From NCBI RefSeq assembly GCF_002246015.1, contig NZ_NOLJ01000004.1, positions 415,833-479,832 of the forward strand: DNA of 64,000 nucleotides, given 5' to 3'. This DNA comes from Nostoc sp. 'Peltigera membranacea cyanobiont' 210A (GTDB lineage: Bacteria > Cyanobacteriota > Cyanobacteriia > Cyanobacteriales > Nostocaceae). Of this stretch, positions 54,355 to 61,462 are shown piece after piece. The notes below the pieces were generated by a model that was not told the origin of the DNA, did not search any database, and worked only from the letters and a program-made list of their open reading frames with translations. The position numbers were made by a program, and so were the translations under genes. The stretch's first letter is position 1. Every line of letters begins with the position of its first letter.

Positions 54355-54415
54355 GCAGAGGCGCAGCACTTCGACTACGCTCAGTGACCGGCGCAGAGAG
54401 AAAGGTTGAGGTCTT
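54355..54415. repeat. Dispersed GAGTCGAAG/CTTCGACTACGCTCAG repeat
   Basis: CGCAGCACTTCGACTACGCTCAGTGACCGG near 54363-54392 is a copy of the ACTGAGCGCAGTCGAAGT repeat at 51829-51848, in inverse orientation. Confidence 0.6.
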
Positions 54416-54429
54416 CTGGCTACTGCTGA

Positions 54430-54663
54430 ACCAACTATTGGAGTCGCAAAAGCAACTAATGTGACTTGAAAACTAACTTTTGGAGTCGCAAAAGCAACTA
54501 ATGCGGCTTGAAAACCAACTATTGGAGTCGCAAAAGCAACTAATGCGGCTTGAAAACCAACTATTAGAGTCGCAAAAGCTACTAATGCGACTTGAAAATC
54601 AACTATTGGAGTCGCAAAAGCTACTAATGCGACTCTAAAACTAACTTTTGCGTAAGTCTAGCC
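54430..54663. repeat. Five 42-bp tandem repeats, each with a 7-bp-stem hairpin, plus a partial sixth
   Basis: Units start at 54430, 54472, 54514, 54556 and 54598; the partial copy starts at 54640. The consensus begins ACCAACTATTGGAGTCGCAA and continues AAGCAACTAATGCGACTTGAA. AGTCGCA and TGCGACT pair around an 11-base loop. Variants TGCGGCT and TGTGACT keep pairing through G-U wobbles in plus-strand RNA. The minus strand is open in frame through all units (QAALVAFATPIVGF repeated), but has no start codon. Not CRISPR: no spacers. Confidence 0.9.
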
Positions 54664-54665
54664 TA

Positions 54666-55718
54666 TTACCTATTTTGTGGTTTAGCGGAAGATGATGGCG
54701 TTTGTTGTGTTGGGGGATTGGTAGGTGCTGATTTGTCTGGGAACCAATCTTTGAATAAATCTGTGCCGTCTTTGACTCCTGATATCAAGGCTGCAAATAA
54801 TGCTATTACACCCATAATCTCTAATATGCGTGCCCACAGAGGTTGTGCCCAAAGAAGTTTGGGAAGAGAAAGACTTGCTGTGTTTAAACCCAATTCCTTT
54901 AACCAGTCTTCTACTGTTTCGGGACGCTTGTCAGGTTGTAGTTCCGTTGCGTGGAGAATGGCTTGATTGACGCGATCGCTAATCTTATCATTCAATTCTT
55001 TAGGTGGAATTAAACGCTTATTGTTATCTTGGCGCTCAATAGCACTTTCTGGCAGTTTTCCTGTTAATAAATAATATAAAGTTGCCGCAAGAGAATAAAT
55101 ATCAGTATCAGTCGAAAGTTTACGCCGCGCCTGTTGTCTAGGAGACTTGGAATACAGTTCAATTGGTGTAAATTTGTCAACCAAGTTACCGCGACTTGAC
55201 ACTGGGTTATCAACAAATCTTCGTGCTAAGTCGAAGTTTATCAAAACAACCTGATGCGTACCCGCCCGCAAAATGATATTTGCTGGTTTCACATTTCGAT
55301 GTAAAAATTCTTGTTCATGCACTACGATGAGTGCTTTCCCAATTTGTTGAATGTAATCTAAAGCCTCTTTTTCAGGGAGAAATCCTCGTGGTTGGACAAT
55401 TTTGGCTAAATTATCTCCTTGAATATACTCCATGACCATGCATTTTAAATTACCTTCCTCGAAGGTATCAATGACTTGGACAATATTCGGATGTTTGCAT
55501 TTTTCTAGTTTGCGGGATTCATCTACAAAACCTGATTTTAAGCGCTCGCGGTCTTTGTTAGTTAATTGATTCAGCGAATTATAATCCAATATTTTAATTA
55601 CAACATTCTTGCCATCCCGATCCTCAGCAAGATAAGTAATAGCGAAGTTCCCCTGTCCTAACTGTTGCTTAATTTCATACCGATCTCGGTGTAACTTTTG
55701 TCCAAGTGCCCAACTCAT
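54666..55718 (-). CDS. Predicted Ser/Thr pseudokinase with C-terminal membrane helix
   Basis: A 350-aa protein. The fold is that of bacterial Ser/Thr kinases: glycine loop LGQGNFAITYL (20-30), Lys42, an αC Glu region, and a normal APE-like region. The HRD motif is His-Arg-Asn (140-142, FLHRNVKPANII) and the DFG motif is Asn-Phe-Asp (161-163, LINFDLARRF). Loss of both the catalytic base and the Mg-binding Asp predicts no or very low activity. A transmembrane helix (ILEIMGVIALFAALISGV) is near 300, then a Pro/Ser-rich tail. It may scaffold or regulate the active kinase-GUN4 protein encoded downstream. Confidence 0.9.
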   Translation of the reverse strand: MSWALGQKLHRDRYEIKQQLGQGNFAITYLAEDRDGKNVVIKILDYNSLNQLTNKDRERLKSGFVDESRKLEKCKHPNIVQVIDTFEEGNLKCMVMEYIQGDNLAKIVQPRGFLPEKEALDYIQQIGKALIVVHEQEFLHRNVKPANIILRAGTHQVVLINFDLARRFVDNPVSSRGNLVDKFTPIELYSKSPRQQARRKLSTDTDIYSLAATLYYLLTGKLPESAIERQDNNKRLIPPKELNDKISDRVNQAILHATELQPDKRPETVEDWLKELGLNTASLSLPKLLWAQPLWARILEIMGVIALFAALISGVKDGTDLFKDWFPDKSAPTNPPTQQTPSSSAKPQNR

Positions 55719-56040
55719 TGATTGATTATCTCAGAGACTTTTATTAATTTTTGCATATAGCCATTCTCCTGTAGATGTAATACAGATTCTCTCAACAAAT
55801 GTTCTGTAGCTTGCACCCTGACATCTAATAGTAAAGCTGTTATGCTTCAAAAAATGTAATATGACGCGATCGCAGAAGTTGTGTTATAAAAACGGGCAAA
55901 GTCTTACAAAATACGAAAATCTTTACTGTGAAGCTTTTTCGGTAAATGCGTAATTTCTACATCAATGGCATCAAATGCTACTGTAACCAATCGAGCTTTA
56001 GCGTTTAATCATCAGTAATCTTTAAAAAATTGAAAAAATA
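55719..56040. other. Spacer between divergent pseudokinase and aminotransferase genes
   Basis: About 320 bp, AT-rich, one HIP1 octamer (GCGATCGC overlap at 55865). It must hold two promoters, but I could not place boxes with confidence. Confidence 0.4.
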
Positions 56041-57360
56041 ATGTTAAGTATACCTATTAACTTAAATTTACCTCGTACACCCCATTTAATAACTTCCTTA
56101 CCTGGGCCTCGCGCTCAAGCAATTGTACAACGCGATCGCGCCGTAACTTCTCCTTCTTATACCCGTGATTACCCGTTAGTTGTATCTCGCGGTCAGGGCT
56201 GTATGGTGGAAGATGTGGATGGCAATGTATTTTTGGATATGACCGCAGGTATTGCCGTTACCGCCACCGGACACGCTCACCCAGAAGTGGTCAAGGCAAT
56301 TCAAGAACAGTCGGCGCGTCTGTTGCACATGTCAGGGACGGATTTTTATTATGAGCCGATGGTGGAACTAGCGGAACAATTAGCAATTCGCGCCCCCTTT
56401 CCCCAGCCACATAGTAATACTGCGTTTCCTGCAAAGATATTTTTCACTAATTCCGGGGCAGAATCTAACGAAGGAGCAATCAAACTAGCTCGATATTACA
56501 CCAAGCGATCGCTAATCGTAGCCTTCTTAGGTGCATTTCACGGACGCACTTATGGGGCAATGTCTCTGACTGGTTCCAAAGCAGTGCAACGAGCTAACTT
56601 TGGGCCTTTAGTTCCTGGCGTTACTCATATCCCCTATGGCACTCACGCCAGCTTAGATTATCTGGAACAACAGTTATTTTGCACAATTTTACCACCGCAA
56701 GAAGTAGCGGCGATCGTCGTCGAAGCGATTCAAGGAGAGGGTGGGTATATCGTCCCTGAAGATGGTTTTTTGGAACGGATTCGGGAGATATGCGATCGCC
56801 ACGGTATTCTGATGGTAGTGGATGAAGTGCAAGCGGGGATGGGGCGGACTGGTCGCTTATTTGCGATCGAGCATTGGGGTGTGATGCCTGATATCATTAC
56901 CACTGCTAAAGGTATCGCCAGTGGTATGCCGTTAGGAGCGATACTAGCTAGACCAGAGTTAATGACTTGGCCTCCCGGTTCTCACGCTACTACATTTGGC
57001 GGTAATCCCGTAGCTTGTGCTGCTGGTATTGCCACACTGCGATTGCTGGAAAGTGGTTTGATGAGCAACGCTACCCAGATGGGCGAATTATTACAAACTA
57101 GTCTTACACAGTTGCATCAAAGATTTCCGAGAGTATCGCCGCCACGAGGTAAGGGTTTGATGGTAGCGGTAGATTTATTAGATGAACAGGGTAATCTCGA
57201 TCATAAATTGCGCGATCGCATTATTCAAGAAGCTTTTTTACGCGGTTTATTATTGCTAGGTTGCGGTAAAGCAGCAATTCGTTTCTGTCCCCCTCTAGTT
57301 ATCGACAGCGACCAAATTCAAATTGCCCTTCAGATTATCAGCGAAATTCTAAGTTCTTAA
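56041..57360 (+). CDS. Class-III PLP-dependent aminotransferase
   Basis: A 439-aa enzyme. FTNSGAESNEGAIKLARYYT, VVDEVQAGMGRTGRLF (Asp261 contacts the PLP ring) and TTAKGIASGMPLGAIL (Lys290 is the PLP lysine) identify the GabT/ArgD-like class III. Substrates of this class are omega-amino groups (4-aminobutyrate, lysine, ornithine). The next gene is DUF1338, 80 bp downstream, which points to a lysine or 2-aminoadipate catabolic context rather than arginine synthesis; this is inference. Confidence 0.9.
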   Translation: MLSIPINLNLPRTPHLITSLPGPRAQAIVQRDRAVTSPSYTRDYPLVVSRGQGCMVEDVDGNVFLDMTAGIAVTATGHAHPEVVKAIQEQSARLLHMSGTDFYYEPMVELAEQLAIRAPFPQPHSNTAFPAKIFFTNSGAESNEGAIKLARYYTKRSLIVAFLGAFHGRTYGAMSLTGSKAVQRANFGPLVPGVTHIPYGTHASLDYLEQQLFCTILPPQEVAAIVVEAIQGEGGYIVPEDGFLERIREICDRHGILMVVDEVQAGMGRTGRLFAIEHWGVMPDIITTAKGIASGMPLGAILARPELMTWPPGSHATTFGGNPVACAAGIATLRLLESGLMSNATQMGELLQTSLTQLHQRFPRVSPPRGKGLMVAVDLLDEQGNLDHKLRDRIIQEAFLRGLLLLGCGKAAIRFCPPLVIDSDQIQIALQIISEILSS

Positions 57361-57446
57361 AATATTAGGGGGAACAGGGAGAAATAACCAGTGCTTAATG
57401 TCCAATGACAAATGACAAATGACAAATGACAAATGACAAATGACAA
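57361..57446. repeat. (ATGACAA)n heptamer tract overlapping the next start codon
   Basis: Six ATGACAA units (57406-57446) between the aminotransferase stop and the DUF1338 gene. The last unit supplies the ATG of the next gene; earlier ATGs hit TGA after a few codons. Confidence 0.9.
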
Positions 57447-58351
57447 ATAAAATAGCCCTTAATTTATGGAAATTACTTTGGCAAGAATATAGCGCCAGGG
57501 TCAATCATGCTCGTACCTACCAGCAAATGATTACTGCTGCGGGTGGCACTGTCGCCAACGACCACATCGCCTTTCGGTCTTTGCGTTTATTAGTAGATAC
57601 TCCACAAGGTCAAGTTAACTTAGGAATTGACTATCTCGCACAACTTGCAGAAGCTTTAGGTTATGTGGCGGCTGGAGAGTATACCTTTGCTCAAACTCAT
57701 TTGTACGCCCGTCATTATCGTCATCCGCAGCAAGAGGAATTTAACTTACCCAAGCTGTTTATCAGTGAGTTGATTGTCGATGAATTGCCTAGCAATATTG
57801 CTCAACTCATCTCTAAAACAGTATCTTCAATCCCAAAGGAACTGACCTCACCCCTTACTCTGCTACAAAAAGACACGAATATTGAAACCATCGTCAAACA
57901 ACTCCAGCAAGTCTTTACCCGCCCTTGGCTACCTCCCCAACGTTCTGTTGTCGAAGAGGTGAATCAAGTTACTCAGTATGGGGCTTGGGTGTTGCTGCAC
58001 GGATATGCTGTCAACCACTTTACAGGCTACGTCAACGGCCAGAATACTCCAGAATATCCAGACATTGATACTACCGCCAGCGCTTTGACTAACCTGGGTG
58101 TACCAATGAAAGCGGAGATAGAGGGAAATGTTGCTTGTGGTTTGCGGCAAACTGCAACTCAAGCAGTAACAGAAATGGTGACAGTGTTAGATGATAACAG
58201 TGGCGCAGAAATTCAAATCCCTTGGACTTATGCCTATTATGAAATTGCCCAGCGCTATCTAATAGATGTGGAACCTGGAAAGGAGATACTTTTCGATGCT
58301 TTTTTAGGAAGTAATGCCCAGCAATTGTTTGAAATGACTCGTCTATACTAA
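57440..58351 (+). CDS. DUF1338 protein, 2-oxoadipate dioxygenase/decarboxylase-like
   Basis: A 303-aa protein of the family that includes the bacterial HglS and plant FLO7 enzymes, Fe(II)-dependent oxygenases converting 2-oxoadipate to 2-hydroxyglutarate. Recognisable parts: NHARTYQQMITAAGGTVAND, HIAFRSLRL (His metal ligand region), GYAVNHFTGYVNG (second His), and PWTYAYYEIAQRYLI (Glu ligand region). It likely forms one unit with the aminotransferase before it, giving a lysine or 2-aminoadipate degradation pair. The start codon is in a heptamer tract without a clear RBS. Confidence 0.88.
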   Translation: MTNKIALNLWKLLWQEYSARVNHARTYQQMITAAGGTVANDHIAFRSLRLLVDTPQGQVNLGIDYLAQLAEALGYVAAGEYTFAQTHLYARHYRHPQQEEFNLPKLFISELIVDELPSNIAQLISKTVSSIPKELTSPLTLLQKDTNIETIVKQLQQVFTRPWLPPQRSVVEEVNQVTQYGAWVLLHGYAVNHFTGYVNGQNTPEYPDIDTTASALTNLGVPMKAEIEGNVACGLRQTATQAVTEMVTVLDDNSGAEIQIPWTYAYYEIAQRYLIDVEPGKEILFDAFLGSNAQQLFEMTRLY

Positions 58352-58387
58352 ATAGCCCAGAGTTGTTAGTAAAAGATTCAGTTCCGT

Positions 58388-58424
58388 GTTCCAAGCTTGA
58401 AACATGAAACTTTAAGCTTGGAAC
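58388..58424. terminator. Bidirectional hairpin between convergent genes
   Basis: GTTCCAAGCTT (58388-58398) and AAGCTTGGAAC (58414-58424) form a perfect 11-bp stem with a 15-nt loop between the convergent DUF1338 and FG-GAP/RTX genes. There is no T-run; strength is uncertain. Confidence 0.6.
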
Positions 58425-58441
58425 AGCGTGTTTTGGACAAA

Positions 58442-60616
58442 CTATGCCTGCAAAACAAAATCTGATGCCGTGAGAGTTGGCGCACCAGTTAGAGTTGCAA
58501 ATAGACCACCACTGCCAAAACCAGCCGCGCTGCCATTTTGGTTGTAGAACAACTGCCCACTCACAGCGTCATAGACTATTTTTGCCGTGCTAGTTTCACC
58601 GGAAGTTGTGATTTTAAAATCACTGGCGTTACTAAAACTTGTTCCGGCAGTAGAAGCGATGCCTACGGCAACCCGTTCGCGTAGCGTCTCAGACAGGAGA
58701 AGCGGGAACGCATTAAAGGTAGTCTTATCTAAGATTATCTTGTCACCTTGGGAACTGTTAAAGTCACTAATGGCATCTACACCAACAGCAGTCAGGGTAA
58801 AGGCAGCATTGGTATTGTAAAGAAATCTGTCAGCACCCGCACCACCGGCAAGGGTATCATTACCAGCACCACCGATGAGAATATCATTGCCAGTGCCACC
58901 ACGTAGCAGGTCATTGCCACTCAAACCATTGATGGTATCGTTACCCCCTTGACCATTAATCACATCATTGGAGTTATCAAAACCCGTGATGTTATTGTTT
59001 AAGTCATTGAGGAAGGTGACAGTATTTCTGTTGAAAATGCTAGTTTGAGTGGAGTTGGCATTAATCACATCAAAGCTATCAGCGATACTGTTTTGTCCAT
59101 CAAACAGAATATTACCGAGTGCAGGTCTTGAAGAAGTTGCTGGCAGGTTATCCAGGTTTTCTAAGAGGAAGTTTTGCAATTGGACTTTGGTGTTAGCCAC
59201 ATTTTCAAAGGTGACTTCTAAGTTGTTGCCTTTTTGAGTTAATTGCAGATTTCGGGCAGTTAAGCCCGAACCGATAAATTTCAGTGTATCAACATTGGCA
59301 GTTATTGCTGCTGATGGGATTGAGCCTTTACCTAAGCCACCAAAATCGGTGATAATGTCATTGCGATCGCCAGAATGAAATACAAACTTATCTTGACCAC
59401 CGTTGCCTGTCAGGGTATCGTTAGCAGTTAACCCATTGATGTTGTTGCTAGGTCTGCCAAAGAAGCTATCTGCACCAGGAGTTCCAGTCAGCTTACCAGG
59501 GGTGCCGCCACTGCCGATGTTCTTCCCCCCAAACACTACATAGCTTTGTCCAGCACTACGGGTGTTGCCGTTGGGGGAGGCATAAGGTGCCCCAATAATC
59601 AGGTCGTCAATGCCATCACCGTTGATGTCCCCCCCATTACTGACTGAGAAGCCCGATCGGTCATATCCTGCAATGCCGTTAATTAAAAAGCCATTAGTGC
59701 CATTCAAATCAGAGATGTTGAGGCTGCCGCCACTGCCCAGATTTCTCCCCCCAAACACTACATAGCTTTGCCCAGCATTATAGTTGCCGTTGGGGTTGGC
59801 ATTAGATGCCCCAATAATCAGGTCGTCAATACCATCACCGTTGATGTCCCCCTCATTGCTGACTGAGAAGCCTGAGTAGCCACCAATGCCGTTAATTAAA
59901 AAGCCATTAGTGCCATTCAAATCAGAGGGTTTGAGGCTGCCGCCACTGCCCAGATTCCTCCCCCCAAACACTACATAGCTTTGTCCAGCCCCAACGATGC
60001 CGTTGGGGGAGACACCTTGTGCCCCAATAATCAGGTCGTCAATGCCATCACCGTTGATGTCCCCCCCATTGCTGACTGAGATGCCTGAGTAGTCACGTTC
60101 TGCAATGCCGTTAATAAAAAAGCCATTAGTGCCATTCAAATCAGAGAGGTTGAGGGTGCCGCCAGTGCCCAGATTCCTCCCCCCAAACACTACATAGCTT
60201 TGCCCAACAAATGTGATGCCGTTGCGGGAGGCATTTACTGCCCCAATAATCAGGTCGTCAATGCCATCACCGTTGATGTCCCCCCCATTGCTGACTGAGA
60301 AGCCTGAAGAGTCACCTGCTGCAATGCCGTTAATTAAAAAGCCATTAGTGCCATTCAAATCAGAGAGGTTGAGGGTGCCGCCAGTGCCCAGATTCCTCCC
60401 CCCAAACACTACATAGCTTTGCCCAGCACTTAGGGTGCCGTTGGGGGAGGCACTTGGTGCCCCAATAATCAGGTCGTCAATGCCATCACCGTTGATGTCC
60501 CCCCCATTGCTGACTGAGATGCCTGAGCCATCATTTTGTGCAATGCCGTTAATTATAAAGCCATTAGTATCATTCAAATCAGAGAGGTTAAGGAAATTGA
60601 ATAATGAATTAGCCAT
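58442..60616 (-). CDS. FG-GAP repeat and RTX calcium-binding secreted protein
   Basis: A 724-aa protein. From residue ~5 to ~375 there are five near-identical FG-GAP (integrin beta-propeller type) repeats of about 70 aa, each with NGGDINGDGIDDLIIGA and SYVVFGGRNLG. Then come a repeat-type spacer and RTX nonapeptides (GQGGNDTINGLSGNDLLRGG, TGNDILIGGAGNDTLAGGAG) that bind Ca2+. The C-terminal ~120 residues (DAISDFNSSQGDKIILDKTT, NQNGSAAGFGSGGLFA) are the usual type-I-secretion region; no N-terminal signal is present. Start ATG at 60616 follows GGGAGAGG. The near-identity of repeats suggests recent expansion or conversion. Confidence 0.9.
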   Translation of the reverse strand: MANSLFNFLNLSDLNDTNGFIINGIAQNDGSGISVSNGGDINGDGIDDLIIGAPSASPNGTLSAGQSYVVFGGRNLGTGGTLNLSDLNGTNGFLINGIAAGDSSGFSVSNGGDINGDGIDDLIIGAVNASRNGITFVGQSYVVFGGRNLGTGGTLNLSDLNGTNGFFINGIAERDYSGISVSNGGDINGDGIDDLIIGAQGVSPNGIVGAGQSYVVFGGRNLGSGGSLKPSDLNGTNGFLINGIGGYSGFSVSNEGDINGDGIDDLIIGASNANPNGNYNAGQSYVVFGGRNLGSGGSLNISDLNGTNGFLINGIAGYDRSGFSVSNGGDINGDGIDDLIIGAPYASPNGNTRSAGQSYVVFGGKNIGSGGTPGKLTGTPGADSFFGRPSNNINGLTANDTLTGNGGQDKFVFHSGDRNDIITDFGGLGKGSIPSAAITANVDTLKFIGSGLTARNLQLTQKGNNLEVTFENVANTKVQLQNFLLENLDNLPATSSRPALGNILFDGQNSIADSFDVINANSTQTSIFNRNTVTFLNDLNNNITGFDNSNDVINGQGGNDTINGLSGNDLLRGGTGNDILIGGAGNDTLAGGAGADRFLYNTNAAFTLTAVGVDAISDFNSSQGDKIILDKTTFNAFPLLLSETLRERVAVGIASTAGTSFSNASDFKITTSGETSTAKIVYDAVSGQLFYNQNGSAAGFGSGGLFATLTGAPTLTASDFVLQA
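58652..58715. repeat. Dispersed GC-rich palindromic repeat inserted in frame in the RTX gene
   Basis: GCGATGCCTACGGCAACCC, GTTCGCGTAGCGTCTC and AGCGGGAACGC lie in the coding region and encode AFPLLLSETLRERVAVGIA. Similar repeats are intergenic at 21946-22100 and 38150-38262. Confidence 0.75.
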
Positions 60617-60962
60617 AATCACCTCTCCCAAATATAGTTATTAAATAGTTATTGATTAGTTATTGACTGCGTAGTTAATATATCAACTTGGAAAAAGATA
60701 AATCAATGGTTTATACAAAACATCCCACTTTTTTACAAAGCATTCCAAAATAGGTACGCCCTAAACCTCTCTCCCGATCTCATCCATCCCTAGTGAAGAA
60801 CTCGATTAACGACCCAATACCAATACTCCATAATTCCCGTAGCACCTCGTAGCGCAGAGTTGATCTTTGGTGGTTTGATCGGTTGGTGCGATCGCTAAAG
60901 TTGTTTGAGAAATCTCGTTTCCAGGTAAAACCCGGAAAAACACAACTTAGATCGCAGCTTTA

Positions 60963-61167
60963 GTAACAAAAATAACGACTTTAGTCACCAAAATGATTAT
61001 TTTGTAACGAAAATTATGATGTTTGTAACGAAAATAATGATTTAAATAACCACAATGGTTATTTAATAACCAAAATTATAATGTTTGTAACAAAAAGAAT
61101 TATTTGAGTAACCAAAATGATTATTTTGTAACAAAAATAACGATTTAAGTTACAAAAATGGTATGTT
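60963..61167. repeat. Ten degenerate 19-21 bp direct repeats (iteron-like array)
   Basis: Units begin at 60963 and follow GTAAC(A/C/G)AAAATNATNATTTN; for example GTAACAAAAATAACGACTTTA, GTCACCAAAATGATTATTTT and GTAACGAAAATAATGATTTAA. Mean period is 20.5 bp, about two helical turns, so the GTAAC boxes lie on one face of the DNA. The array is upstream of the RTX gene by about 350 bp. No replication gene is nearby. Confidence 0.85.
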
Positions 61168-61303
61168 GTAAGCTGTTACGCAAATAAGATTGCACATCAA
61201 CTGGTGAGGTTGTCATTTGTCCTTTGTCCTTGGTAAACACAAATGACTAATGACGGTCTACACGGAGTTTGTGCAATATGTAGGCGCGTTAGCTTAACAA
61301 AAA

Positions 61304-61434
61304 TTGCGACTTGATATTATGTCCGCTTGATTGCTTATTAAAGCCGAAGAACCCCACCCTGCAAGCGGGTTGGGGGTGGGGTTGTTTTATTATGGGTAAC
61401 TTGGCGGACATGATATGGGTTACTCAAGTCGCAA
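61304..61434. mobile_element. 131-bp element with nested inverted repeats, MITE-like
   Basis: TTGCGACTT (61304-61312) pairs with AAGTCGCAA (61426-61434) and ATGTCCGC (61319-61326) with GCGGACAT (61404-61411). In the centre AACCCCACCC (61350-61359) pairs with GGGTGGGGTT (61374-61383), followed by GTTTTATT. No ORF. Confidence 0.6.
61350..61392 (+). terminator. Hairpin with T-run inside the 61304-61434 element
   Basis: A 10-bp perfect stem AACCCCACCC/GGGTGGGGTT followed by GTTTTATTAT on the plus strand; on the minus strand it could stop nifJ transcripts less well. Confidence 0.55.
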
Positions 61435-61462
61435 TGTTCATAACTAAAATCAGGGCTAATGT

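Larger units (their letters stand above)
60617..61462. other. Gene-free spacer with an iteron-like array and a large inverted repeat
   Basis: About 850 bp between the nifJ stop and the RTX gene start. It holds the array at 60963-61167, a CTTTGTCCTTTGTCC tract near 61220, and the hairpin element at 61304-61434. The first 340 bp upstream of the RTX gene is AT-rich without other signals. Confidence 0.6.

Noticed and set aside
54311..54656. Minus-strand open frame of 14-residue repeats (QAALVAFATPIVGF)
   Set aside because: No ATG, GTG or TTG start with a ribosome site before the repeats; treated as a by-product of the 42-bp period.
54430..54663. Evenly spaced tandem repeats that could be taken for a CRISPR array
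   Set aside because: Units are contiguous with no unique spacers, and no cas genes are present.
60963..61167. Direct repeats that could be taken for CRISPR or a plasmid origin
   Set aside because: No spacers of normal length and no cas or rep gene; kept only as an iteron-like array of unknown role.
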